Source of the DNA: Stratiolaelaps scimitus
Lineage: Eukaryota > Arthropoda > Arachnida > Mesostigmata > Laelapidae
Assembly: GCA_019614645.1 (NCBI GenBank)
Contig: JABWDB010000009.1
Location: 5,871,501 to 5,935,500 of the forward strand
Length of the DNA stretch: 64,000 nucleotides
Reading direction: 5' to 3'
The translations under genes and the position numbers were made by a program. Every line of letters begins with the position of its first letter. The stretch's first letter is position 1. The notes under the pieces were generated by a model. It ran no database searches and was not told the origin of the DNA. It saw nothing but the letters and a program-made list of their open reading frames with translations. Below, piece by piece: positions 11,836 to 23,800 of this stretch.

Positions 11836-13050
11836 TGAGTATCAATACTCACTGTATTGAGTTCTTGGTTGAAGCAGCCAGGCGGAGTTCGCCACCTACT
11901 CGCCCGTGGGCAGGCCACAGAATCAGACACATGGACGTAATCAGAGAGACCCTCAGCGAAACTGCGAACAGCACGCCAGAAACCCCAGAGCAGCTACAGA
12001 AGATGCCACTTGAATCCTGCTAAAAAAGCTTCAGACAGGCCAATTCACCCAAAAAGAAAGGTCCCGGTGCAACCGAAGTACTGGTGGAATGAAGAAATCA
12101 AGAAGAGCAGGAAGGGATACATGAAAGGTCGGAGAAAACTTAAGCTTGCGAGAAGGCTTGGGTGGGACACGAACGATCTCCTACTTTCCGTAAGACGCTG
12201 CACAGCGGTACTTAAGCGGGCGATCGTCACCAGTAAAAAGAAACGCTGGAACGAATTTCTAGCAGAGCTAGACGACGACCCGTGGGGACGCCCGTATAGG
12301 CTAATAAGAGGGAAAATTGAAGGAAGTAGATATCTTGTAAACGGAAAGACTGGACAAACTGGATGAGCTCTTCCCCTGCCACCAGGACTTTGAAAGGGAA
12401 GAATTTCAACACCCGGGAAGAGACATTGAGGAAGACTTCCCAGCAGTAACGACCGCAGAAGTACTCAAAGCAGCGGAAAGGATAAAAGCAGGTAAGGCGC
12501 CTGGTCCTGATGAAATTCCACCAGCTACAGTCAAGGTGCTTTTCGGGAAGTTCCCCGAGATTGTTGCTGGTGTCGCCACAAATATGCTACGCAGTGGACA
12601 ATTTCTTCTTGGATGTTCTTAGCCTGCAAGGATCACCCGACGGAGTTGAAACCCTTGCATACGCTGATGATCTGGCGGTAGTAGTGGAAGCCAAAACGGG
12701 CGTAGAACTGGAAAAAAGCCAACAAGGTGCTCCATTCTATACAAGAATGGATGGTCGGCGTCGGTCTCGAACTTTCTCCACAAAAGAGTGAGGCGGTTGT
12801 GCTGACTGTAAAGTTCCTGTCCACCAGCTGGAGTTGCAACTGGCCGGTCAAGTCCAGCGATACTGGGGGTACACCTAGACAAGAGTCTCAATGGAAACGA
12901 ACATATCAAGATCGCCACAGCCAAGGCGAGCAAGGCAGGCTCTGGGATAAAGGCCGCGAGGGCACTAAGTATGAAAGACTTTGTCGAATTCATCTGCGAG
13001 CGCATCAGTGGTCAGGTTTCTGGGAACGGTTTGTCTGATGAGGTGGGGAA
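11836..13050 (+). pseudogene. Decayed R1-like non-LTR retrotransposon (reverse transcriptase)
   Basis: Successive frames give hallmarks of the R1/jockey-type reverse transcriptase in the right order. The pre-RT segment YWWNEEIKKSRKGYM is at about 12080-12126. The first RT block AGKAPGPDEIP is at about 12488-12520, the catalytic box LAYADDLAVVVEA has YADD at 12660-12671, and the following SIQEWMVGVGLELSPQKSE is at about 12730-12790. The frame changes at least three times and stops occur. Between the KAPGPD block and YADD only about 45 codons remain where roughly 200 are usual, so an internal deletion is inferred. The copy cannot encode a working enzyme. Confidence 0.88.
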
Positions 13051-13580
13051 CCTGATGAGCCCACAGTACTATGGCAAAATACCTTATGAGCATTCCGTTA
13101 TAAAAAAATGTATATACATATGTATATACATGAGGTTTTTCGGGCTGACTCTGAGCTAACATTTAACGTCCACGGTACTGCTTTTAGCATTGCTTCGTAA
13201 GACGGACCAATATACAAGTACATATGTATGTATATATACATATATAGATATGTATATATACATATACGATGTATATACATATATAATAGATATCTTTAAA
13301 ATATTGTGCTTTAATATGTTGTCGATTGGTATTCTGTTGGCCGTTGCAGTTGCGTTCATTTGTGATTGGTCTGCAGCGGTGGGGCGGCCACTGGTTTCTG
13401 GTCGTCGGAGAACGATTTTCTGTTTACGACGCTGACCCTAAACGGCATTACGATCTTGGCCTTCTCGCGCAATTCCAACCTACAGCCAGGCATCTTAATG
13501 CTCTGGATGTGGTTATAGTCAGAGGACTGGGAAGAGCAGGCACCTCCCCGTAAGTGACCTTAACCTACGCGTTGACACTC

Positions 13581-13608
13581 CCTGATACTTGGCTAGCCAA
13601 GTATCAGG
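13581..13608. repeat. Perfect 28-bp palindrome
   Basis: The half-site CCTGATACTTGGCT is followed directly by its exact reverse complement, with no loop. It lies 24 bp upstream of a second, larger hairpin. Confidence 0.95.
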
Positions 13609-13632
13609 CAAAATTAGACGAAATAGAGGCGA

Positions 13633-13711
13633 AGCCGCTCTCCCCGAGGCCATAGAGACCCCGCGGTACTGTTCGGCCCGGACGGGGCCTCTATGGCCTG
13701 GGGGAGCGGCT
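13633..13711. repeat. GC-rich hairpin, about 79 nt
   Basis: Arms 13633-13663 and 13683-13711 pair almost fully (shared core GGCCATAGAG) with a GC-rich loop. Only two bulges or mismatches and one G-U-type change are seen. A structured RNA, a transposon end or a fold-back relic are all possible. Confidence 0.85.
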
Positions 13712-14808
13712 CGCGGGTGCGCACCCCATGTCCTAACTACGCCTATGTGTACGTAGTGAATCTATTCAGCATCAACAACTGTTTTTGGATAGAAATCTGA
13801 CGAGGATGTAAAGTCGATGCACAATCCGAGCATTATTACTAGCAGCATGTCTATTGGCAACGTATACCTTTGCGCACCGCTAGGAAGCCAATTGTAACCA
13901 TGTCTACTGTCACTACAGAGTCGTTCACCCGAACGTTGACCCGTTACTTTCGCAGGGTCGCCGAACCCGAAGTGGGTTACCCATTCCTTCGGCTGCCGAT
14001 CCTTCCAGCCGATGTTCCCAGCTCATTTCACCCCGTGGTCCGTTCACTGGTGGCTTCCAGCACCTCGCATGGCGGTATCTGCAATCGCATTGCAGAGGAC
14101 ATCCGAAGCCACTTAAACCAGCAGCTTCCGGCCATTCGTATCCTCGTCATAGTTGGCCGATCAGTGAATCTCCTACCACCGACGGAACATCATGTCCTCT
14201 ATTGGGGTGTAACTGGCGGCTTATCCGTGTTTGTGGTTCACCTCGGATGCGTGTAGTGAAGCCCTACTCGAGGATGGCTCGAGTAATCGACCGTTATTTA
14301 GCCAAAACCCTTACTGAATTATTTCCTTAGATCTATTATGGTTACTGAATTATTTACCTTAGAATTATTATTGTTATAATCGTAAAACGTATCTGGTCGA
14401 AGTATATGTACATCTATTACGGAACAACTTAGGTTGAAGGCAAGTTGTCCTGTAATAATGTACGTCCGCGCATACGTCTCAACTTGGATGTTTACACCTA
14501 TGTGAAAATATGAGCGGCAACAGTATGCAGAGCTAATTATATTGTTCCAATGAGGTATGGCATTGAACAAATATTGGTTTTATTGTTTCATGTTTTTCAC
14601 CCATGTCACGTGTGTGACGCAAACGTGTCTGTTACTTCATGAAGTGAATAAACTGAGACAAATTTATTTAATTATACGAGCTACTTTGCTGCCTTAGCTG
14701 CGTACATTCAACAGAACAACTCTCTCTTCGAATCAGTTGGCATGAATCAAGCGGTATATTATATATAGTGAACATATATAATATATTATATATATATATA
14801 TTATATGA

Positions 14809-14842
<34 letters not shown>

Positions 14843-15455
14843 ATATCTAGAATATTGATAATATTCATAGAGAATAATATATATATATATATGAATAATG
14901 TTCATAGAGAACACCGTATACACGAATTAATTAATGATAGGCGAAATGCAGCATAAGAAAATGATTTATTCTACAGCAATATTATGGGCGCGGAGTGGCA
15001 CGTTTAATGGAGGCCGAAAATGCCAAGTTTGATCGGCTGCGGCAGATCGGTGATTTCCTTACGGCAGCGGGGTCCGAAACTGTAATGCAGACATTTGTAC
15101 ATGTCAATTGAGTACCGAGAGATCGATGTGGCCGGAAACCGATTGCATTGCTGCTGTGTATGCTGTTCGTACGATTGTTTGATTCATTGGTCTACTGCTT
15201 TTCAACACGTTATATAAGCTATTCATTAGTATTTATAGCTCAGCCAAGCGGAAAACGCGTTATGCTACTATGGGCGATAATAGTTGATATTCCAAGCCTG
15301 ATCTGCTTGAGCGCGAGTTACCCTCGACAATCGAAAGGAACGATTGTCAACAGCTTGCAGATATCCGGACACTCTGCGCGGAGAGGCCAGGGCGGCAAAC
15401 ACGGCGTGTTCAGTTGTAGCTTATTAACCAGTCTAGAATATACGCATATATATTC
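13712..15455. other. Stretch without a supported gene
   Basis: A single-frame plus-strand ORF of 118 aa starts at ATG 13900 and ends at 14256; its peptide resembles no family I know. A 34-aa plus ORF at 15007-15111 (MEAENAKFDRLRQIGDFLTA) looks protein-like but stands alone. A direct duplication of about 31 bp is at 14311-14372 and an interrupted (TA)n cluster at 14760-14890. Confidence 0.45.
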
Positions 15456-16009
15456 TTACCCAAATGTTGCTGATGTCGGGATGCATGTGGGGCAACCCCG
15501 CCTATCGACTGGATTCTGCTCGTCACGAGCTGTAGGCGCCGAGCAGCATTTGTTAGGGATCGTTGGGCACGTCTTCTTGTCGCAGAACTTTCTGCAATTT
15601 CACCCAGGTCGCAGACTACATGTGAGCATAGGCTTTGCATGATGTACGTTGACAGAATGGGCCAACGGATCTCTGATCTAGATCGAGGGCTGCTGTGTTT
15701 GCTTGTGCTGTTTCGACATTTCAGCCATTTACTATAAGATAAATGAAAAGCCACGCTTTTCGAACCAGTTCACCCAACGGGGGGGGGGGGGGGGTGAGAT
15801 TGATGGTATACCCACTTGAAATACTCGGTGTTCGTCATGTACGCCCGACGGCCGAGTTGGGCATTCGCGCGAATCTTTTCGCCAATTTTGCACCATTTCT
15901 CGCGGAGGTTCTGCTCGTTCTGAAGACAGTCTTCGCAATCGCAAAGTTTCGCCGATTTGTAGAGTGCGTATGACGAGCACCGCTGATTGAGGCCCGCTTC
16001 ACGCATTGC
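15456..16009 (-). CDS. Small secreted cysteine-rich protein, copy 2 (two exons seen, 5' exon uncertain)
   Basis: Two minus-strand exons parallel the upstream gene at 16.8-18.3 kb. The first, 16009-15816, carries C-x11-CDC-x2-C-x11-CK (KLCDCEDC, then REKWCK). The second, 15591-15456, carries FCDKKTCPTIPNKCC and GCPTCIP and ends at TAA. A donor AA|GTGGGT (phase 2) and acceptor TTGCAG|A fit in phase. The acceptor before the first exon (ACACAG|GCA) needs an upstream phase-0 exon. A weak candidate is 16606-16517, whose start MNATVPVLLYCFFFLKQQSA resembles a signal peptide, but its donor is poor. The cysteine spacing of the first module equals that of copy 1 exactly, so the pair look like tandem duplicates. 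Function unknown; the all-cysteine small format suggests an extracellular inhibitor or structural peptide, which is only inference. Confidence 0.5.
15780..15794 (+). repeat. Poly-G run of 15
   Basis: An uninterrupted G homopolymer in the intron between the two exons of cysteine-rich copy 2, 22 bp beyond its donor. Homopolymers of this length are prone to sequencing error. Confidence 0.9.
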
Positions 16010-16165
16010 CTGTGTCGTTCGAATCAGGTAAATGTGCAGTTCCATTTCAATGGTGGTTGGGTTACGTAGAAAATAATCGCGGGACCGTGATCATTCGGGA
16101 AAACAACGACCGGTAGATAGGTAAGATAAAGAAAAGAACAAATGCATATGCTTTCTTGCAAATGC

Positions 16166-16198
<33 letters not shown>

Positions 16199-16827
16199 AT
16201 TGTTATTCGAGCTGACCCTCAGCTGTTCCCCTATCTGACAGGCCTCAGCTCTTAACCTTTTAGGTATTACTATATATATATCTGTATATATCGTTCGACT
16301 GATCCCTACCGAATCGAAGGCCTCGTAGGTGTCCCTCCAGTTGGCCCCTTTGGGCGGTGCGGTTTGCGCGGATTCGTACTCAGCTAGAAGACAAGCAGGG
16401 TTGTGTCCCTTTGTGGATGGCTGCGCTGTAGTTCCAACACAGTTAGCAGAAAATAACGTTTAAATCAGAATGGTATCGTCTCGAATTGGAAAGCAGTGCT
16501 GCCTATTATGAAACACGTGAGTCCTCCAAGGTGATCGCTCGACTATGGCCGACTGTTGCTTGAGGAAGAAGAAGCAATAGAGGAGTACTGGTACGGTTGC
16601 GTTCATTATTGTTATTATTATTCCGCATAAAGTTTCTGCTGAGTTTCCGGATAAGGTGTGACACTCGCCAGGGGGTGATACTCCCGCATGTCTCCTACCC
16701 ATTAACATTATTGATCATTGTGAATTGTTGCCAATTGTGCTAGTTCCTAGTTCGTTGAAGATTATTGGTGTCCGACGCGCTTCAGAATTGACTCTCAGGT
16801 TGAGCATCCGCATTATACATGCTAAAT

Positions 16828-18264
16828 CTACTTCCACAACTTACACTTAACAGCGGGAAGGCAGAGCGGGCATCCTTTGCCATATTTCGGCGTTGAATCC
16901 GACGGATTACAGCACTGATTTGGTATATTTGGACAGATCTGTGAAGTGCATAGACCCGCAAACAATGCACAGTATTTATTGAATATTCGTGCGTCACGCT
17001 CTGCCTTGATACAGTTTGCCTCGTTTACTTCATTAATGTAAACCTTTCATGAGGAATTAGGTAAATCTCTCGAGGGATATTTTGACCACCCTTCACCCTC
17101 GGATAGGCGGGCACACAACAGATGTATTTTTTGTTTGGTTCGCGTGTAGGAGCTACTACCAGACGACAAGTGCTAAATGACAGATGCGTGTCCTTTCACG
17201 AAATTAGGAACTGCCCGAGTTAACAGTATAGTCAAGGCCTTCAAGGCCTGTAGTATTGAATTCAAAGCACACGTACCGCCTTTGATGTGCAAACGTTGAC
17301 CAGGTTTGGGTTCAGCAGATCGCCCTTACCCTTCTTCCGTGCTTCCTCAAAGAACTGAAACGAATCCACCGTGAGAACGATATATATATATATATATATT
17401 GGGATCATTAACGGCTACACTAGAATGTCTAGTAGACCACTGGTGTTTTCGTCGAAGGTCGAAGAAGGTTGTGCGGTGCCCGCGGCTGGTCTTGTACACA
17501 TCTCATCGCCATTCGGTTTGCGCTGACTTTTGCATTCAAGTTATTATCACAAAAGCGCGAAGACAAACACCCTGATAAAAGACACAGAGGGATGCACAAA
17601 TCTAGCGGTACCTTGCACATGCGGTCCTTAAAGTCGGGCGTGTCCCTGTTACAGGCCATGCAATCGCAGGCCGCAATCGTCGCCTTAGTTATATACGGAA
17701 GGCAGCTGTAGGTCAGGTTGTTGGCGGTGTAAATTCGCATCAAGTCGTGGTCCAAGGCGCCTGAGTGGAAACAAGTTAATGTTGAAATATTATGCATGGT
17801 TAATATTGAAACAGTATGCATAATTAATATTGGAACGTAGAGCCTAAGTAATGCTGGAACATTATGCGTAATTAACGTCGAAGCGTTATGTATAATTAAT
17901 GTTGAAACGTCATGCATAATTAATGTGAAAACATTATGCATAATTAATAATGGAACATTGGGCATAATTAATGTTGAAACATATACATAATTAATGTTGT
18001 AGGCTCTTAGAAGCCTCAAATCGATCAGGTCGAACATAGTTCCTCTTCACTTCTTCAATAGGCCGCATATGATGAATATCAATCATCTATACGCTGCGCG
18101 CACACCTATTTCACCATTAAAAATAAATTTATAGAATAGCAATTTAACAACACAGCGACAACTAGTTATTAACAATTGGTGCGACATTTACCATGAGCGA
18201 GATGCGACGAGCTCGCCAAGACGACGATACCAGCGAGCATCAATTTACCTGCCATCACGAACAT
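16828..18264 (-). CDS. Small secreted cysteine-rich protein, copy 1, 110 aa, three exons
   Basis: Exons on the minus strand are 18264-18192, 17760-17612 and 16938-16828; phases 1 and 0 agree and the total is 333 bases with a TAG stop. Exon 1 encodes a signal peptide (MFVMAGKLMLAGIVVLASSS, then HLAHG). Exon 2 holds C-x11-CDC-x2-C-x11-CK (ACDCMACNRD, then DRMCK). Exon 3 holds CPNIPNQCCNPSD and GKGCPLCLPAVKCKLWK. The mature part has 11 cysteines. A perfect GTAAGT sits just inside the end of exon 3, so a longer spliced form is possible. The pattern is not the usual VWC, antistasin or pacifastin order, so I assign no family. Intron 1 contains a 24-bp minisatellite. Its neighbour at 15.5-16.0 kb is a paralogue. 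Confidence 0.58.
17774..18000. repeat. 24-bp minisatellite, about 9.5 copies
   Basis: Degenerate head-to-tail copies of a unit like ATTAATGTTGAAACATTATG plus four bases, with substitutions between copies. It lies in intron 1 of the cysteine-rich copy 1 gene, next to the acceptor of exon 2. On the minus strand the array is open and reads an eight-residue repeat such as LIMHNVST in the same frame as exon 2. Confidence 0.9.
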
Positions 18265-20882
18265 TGATGCGACCGGGAGTATGAGCAGCCGCGAAGTGAA
18301 GAAAAAGCCCCCCGAGAATATTAGAGAGGGAGCTATATTCGAGCTCGAGAACAGTGTCGAGTTCAATAGGCAAGGGCGAGCCATGAGACATATGTGTCTC
18401 GGTGTCTTCCTCTGTGAAGAGGGCCGGATACGACTCGAAAAACATATCCAATTACAGATTGAATAGTGGTAGTGCCAGCAGTGGTGATACCGACGAGACA
18501 TTTAGGGTGACGCGCTTTGGAATCGAGCACCATCACCGCTCAAACCGTCACCAAAGCAAAGAAAAAACAGATGCTGGGCAACACAGATCAAATGGGACAC
18601 TCGGGCCAAGGCCGGCTTTCGCTTCTTTCGTGTGCGAGTGCTTCATCCTACTCCTGTGCTGATGCACTTTTGCAGCCAGCAGCTGGGCCCGTTTCGAAAT
18701 CGATAACCATCTAATTTATTCTTAACGTGGAGGAAATGCGCTTTCAAGACGCGGACACGACTGAATTCGCTATCTAGCGAACATTTAGACCAACTTTTAT
18801 ATATGTGCAGGTCAGGAAATTCTATTAATATTATTGGAATATAATATTAACATTTAATGTTTCATTGTATATATATGTATATATATACTGTGACTTTTAC
18901 GCTACCAATAAACATATGCTTCAGAGTATTTAAGCCCGATTCTCAATGGTGGTTGGCTACGATAGAGATATTGTCGAAACTGATATAGACGTTTCTCGTA
19001 ACGATACACGGTGTTTGCGTAATGATTAATGTCTATGCGAGCGTTTATCCTGTTTGAATACAACATGTCGTTGTGACAACGGTGTCGTCTCAAGTCGGCC
19101 ATTTCAACTCCCGGTGATTGAAACATATTACAACAACTTTCACATACGTTTTAGTTATTAAAGTCACGTAAGTTATCGTACTAACGAAAGGCAAACTTAC
19201 TTCTAGCGATACTCGTATTTATTACACAAGATCGTCGATGCCAAATGGTTGTGATTCACGCGCGCATGCTTGAAATTCAGAAATTATATATATATTTTGA
19301 TAAGTTCAGCGCGAAATGTGCACGGGTTCAGCTATTAATTGTAATCGTCCCTCAAACGTACCCTTGCCCACTGAACTATACGTACTACACGTGTATTGCT
19401 TCGAGCACGTCTTGGGCTCATATAAGCTAAATGAAGCTCGAAGTTTCGAAATGTAACTTCCAGGAACTTCATCCGTAACAGTGTAAATGAACAGGGCGCA
19501 TTACGACTCTCGTGACATCAGAGATTTTTCCAGAAAGCACCGTCAACCGAATTCTAAAGTGGGGCATAAGTAGGTGAAAGATTATCTCGCATTGCGCTAA
19601 ACATGTGGTGGACGTCGAGGGGGACAGATAGCATTGTTGGTGGGTGGCATCTTCGCCAGGCTATTATTATTATTATTATTCGCACCATCTTTGCTATCTT
19701 GGGACAGGTGCTACGCTGATGTAGCTATGGTCGCTGTGTAGCTAGACGACACGAGGAGGTGCTCTCCCTCTCTATCTCTCATGAAGACAAAAGGGATGAC
19801 TTTCATCTTCCATCGGATTTCGTTGCTGTGGCCAAGCACTACACAGCCGGTATTGAATTTTCAACTACGTCACTGGCTCGCTTTACCCCGTACAATATAA
19901 TAGTGTTGACTGTAAGTCAGCTGGGCACATTTAGAGGACTTTACTGATATGTGTGTGATTTGTATTTTTATCGAATCCACATTTGTGTTCACTGAGCAAT
20001 TACGTCGTCTTGGTTAACTTGTCGGCTAACTTTGGTGGTATCAACCTTTGACTGACTTCCATAAACACGCTGAAGCGAGCACGCGTGTGAGAATATTTTG
20101 ATAGTGTTGACGTGCGTTCCTTGTGTAATTCATACATTTGTGCCTTTATTAGAAGAACCGGTTTTGGTTCTGGTTAAGCAAAGCGCACTGATGTCGTCGG
20201 CGACTTCAGCACAGATGTGAAAGCTTCGCGTATTTCCTGTGGTGCTCGAAGGCTCGGGGGAGGGCCGGGGGATGCTTCACGGTGAGTCCACTAACGGGAA
20301 GGTTTGAGTTTCTCCAGCCACCGCCTCTTGGAGTTCCGTGGTTTCGTACGCGATCTCGGCAGGTGTTGTGTCATCGCTAAAAAATAGATTTGTCGCAATG
20401 ATCAGCTTTACACCTATATATATATATATATATATATAGTGGTACTGTTATTACAATGCTTGGGTATTTATCATATTATCGCCGACATTAACGGAATCAT
20501 TCGATAGCATTTCAAACATTTAACCATAAGTTTCAACCGGTTGTTGCTATTATTACTATTATTGTATCCTCCATTCGGCCGTCTACACGACTAAGTCTCT
20601 AGCTGTAAAATTTCTGGGGGGCCACAGGTTTTACTGCCAAGAAATGACATATAGCCTTATATAATGTGTTATTCAATATAGTACTATTTCACAGCGATAT
20701 ACTACTATACACAGTTAGGCAATCACATCTATGGTAACCTAAACCGCCCGCTTGTTGATTTTAGCTGTTTTTAGCTGAACATCACCTCTAATACGAATTA
20801 CATAATTCTATGTATCTATAAATGGTAGTAACTGCCCCCTATGAATCTAGTTGCTTTTTAAGCATAGTCGAAATGTCGCGAG
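18265..20882. other. Stretch without a supported gene
   Basis: This is the upstream region of the cysteine-rich gene and the downstream region of the mucin-like gene. Overlapping short frames near 18245-18660 on both strands show no splice partners or family resemblance. A (TA)n tract is at 20415-20438, and ATT triplets are at 19661-19680. Confidence 0.45.
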
Positions 20883-23800
20883 TTACCTATGCAGCGAGCT
20901 GTTCTCGGTGGGCGATGACACAGTCGTTATGGCAACGATTGTCGTCGCAGGAGGTGGGGGCGGTTCCGAAGTAGACGTGGCCTCGGTAGTTGTTGTCACG
21001 TTCAGCACAATGCATTTGCCCTTGAAGCACGCTCCCGGATTTGTGGATTCGATCTGTGGAGGTGATTCCGCCAATTACGATATCATTACCACGCCACTCA
21101 TCATTCTGATCCAGACCAAGCTGTCGGTCTGTGTCACTTGTCTGTCTGGGTCCTTCAAGAACGAACAAACGAACGACTGAATGAATATGGCCGTTCGCCC
21201 GTACATGTTCAGTATATTCCTTTCGAATGACGATATGATTACCCCATCTCTGGCGGGGGGGGGATTTTTGGGGTAACGTATCGAACAAGCCGACAATCGT
21301 ACAAATGACGGCAGGTTCGGCTACTCATGCGCATCACTTAAAACATCCCAATTAACTGTTGTGCATGCCATCTGTAATTGATCTTGCCGCGGGTTGTCGT
21401 CTCAGTTGTACTCCTGTTATGCACAAATCAAGTATATCAAAGTTAGCCACACGTGCTTGATGATTCCTCTGATCGTTATGTGGATAATTGAGCAGTTGAG
21501 CGATCATCGCGGGAAGGGCGGTGATGCTGTTGAACATCGTCAACAGTTCCACAAGGGGAGGGACAGTCACGGTGTTGTTGTCATGCTTGAGCATGGCAAC
21601 CGCCCAGCACTCCCCCGAAAAGAAGGTGCGCGATAATCGTCGATAAGATCAAACATATCATGACCGATATAGCGGTCAGCCTGGATCGTTTTTTTGTTCA
21701 AAAACTCTAATACTATATTGACACCTCACACGGCCGGTAATAGGAATTCGATTGTACAAAAAGTGGATAATCCGTCTGATTTAACTTCGATACGATTTAT
21801 TAAAAACTGGGGGGTGGGAGGTGCGCAATGAATGATCAGCCACCGTAAGTATACCCGATATCCTCTTCAATGACAGACAGGCAGACGTGTACAACATTAA
21901 AAGTGTGTTTAGTTCTAATAAATTGCCGCCGGAAAGTGAAATTCGATTTTCGACCACGTTCCTCCACTTCGAACAATCGGTCTGCGAAGATAGTGATCCC
22001 GTGCTTACTGACCTGTTTCGAGCCGACATAATATGTGTTAACGATACACTCGGACCCGTTCGCTTTCCGTCCGGCAGAGTAATAGAAGAGGGCGCCGGTC
22101 GAGCAAAGTACGTGGCAATTCGTTGCCTGCAAATTCGGATCAGCAATCGGCGGCCATACGCCAACCGTGTCCGGACGAAAGACAATGATTATATTATACA
22201 AGATTTTATCGGCCGTCTCTCATCTCACAATTCAACATCACGTTACTGCTGACGGGTGCGTTTTGCAAACGCTGCAAAATGTCTCGCTCAATGTCGACGC
22301 AATGTGCCACGCCGACTCGGTTGGCGGCACCAGCGAGACTGGTCCCCCCATTCGGCTAGCGTGCGTCGGAGAACGAATTCTTGCAAACATCATATAAATG
22401 CAAAAGCCTCTATTTTTCTGCGTGTGTTCGTTTTTTCGTCGTTTGCGACGTCGCGACACTCCAGCATTTCACATCGAACTATGGATGTCACATCGATATT
22501 ATGAGCAGGTAGTTTGTTGTGTTTTTGTCGCCTTTTTTGGTTATCGGGTCCCGCGTCCGTTGATAGAACGACCCGAGCGAGCCATTTTCCTTTGAATATT
22601 TTTTGCTCGCTGCCATCGATCGTATACTGTCCAAGTCAGCAGCAAGAGTCATTGATTGCGCACTATCGAATACATATCTATCTATACTATTAATTATAGG
22701 TGTGTTCATTGTGTGTGTGTGTGTGTGTATTTAGCGATGCCGTCATTGAATCATCGGACGTCATGACGCTGGCTGCAGCGGACGTGCGATTATATGCAAT
22801 CTGCCTCTGGCGCCTGTGTGATCGACTCGGCATTTACTAGAGAGCTCTATTTTACTCAGCCATGTGTCGAAGACGAGTTGACGTCCATCATCGCGGGCTA
22901 TCGAAACAATATGTAGGGATCTCGTGTTGATCTCCGAAGGAGCCGATTCGCAGCAAGTCTAAATGAGATTAGATGCAACGAGTCATTGTTTGTTATTCTG
23001 TTTGCACTTGTATTAGTAACCGCCCGATTGTCTAGCGATGCGTCTATTAGCGGTAGAATTTATGGGCAAGTCAATTCAGGTCGGGCTTCAACCATCATCA
23101 ATCAACTAGGACGCGTAGAATCGTTCGTATAGGGGTGGTCTTCAAAGGAATAATAAGAGATAAAATCGATAATTTGGCACAATGAAGAACAATGGTGCCA
23201 GCGAAGAATTGTACCCACGTTATTCACCACGCCGCCACGACTATATGGTAAACCAGAGAATCTGCTAGAATTACAGCTGCAGCTCGTTGCCACAGAGAAA
23301 ACTCAGAGAGAATCCCTGTACCGTGATTTGCCGAGCTGCCGGCACCGACCTGATCAAGAAGCGAAAGCAAGACAACGGGTCGCCGACTACGGCTTTAGTT
23401 GCCTTTTTAATGTGGCTTCTGTTGAAGACAGATAATGTCTACCACTGTTAAGTTTCGACCACGCGAACTTGTCCTATCTAAGCGATATGTATCTTGAATT
23501 TACGTTGAAGAAATGTGCTCTTCGACCTCGTCGTAATGTTCGACGAGTATCAGCCCTGCCGCTCAGGGTCGAGCTTTTCCTAAGCCGTGAGATCTAATTG
23601 TTTATTTGGTTGAAACAACCATTCGTCTACCTCATGTATCAAAAACCTCACAAAGATTTAGCGATACATGTTTGTTTTTCGCACGAGTTGCACGCCTACA
23701 AGCGATGATCATATTAGCTTGAGATAACCGGAGAGAATAGTGAGAAGAGCAGATCTGTTTATCTGACTTTGCTTGTATGGTCAATATAGAAATGTCTTCG

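Noticed and set aside
13900..14256. 118-codon plus-strand ORF
   Set aside because: It opens at an ATG but resembles no family and has no partner exons. It is noted in the region entry but not called as a gene.
15303..15420. Minus-strand frame with CLPPWPLRAECPDICK, at first taken as a third cysteine module
   Set aside because: Its cysteine pattern does not match either module, and its phase does not fit the preceding exon.
21781..22252. Plus-strand and second minus-strand frames over 21.8-22.25 kb
   Set aside because: They are shadows of exon 2 of the mucin-like gene, which alone fits phase-0 splice sites on both sides.
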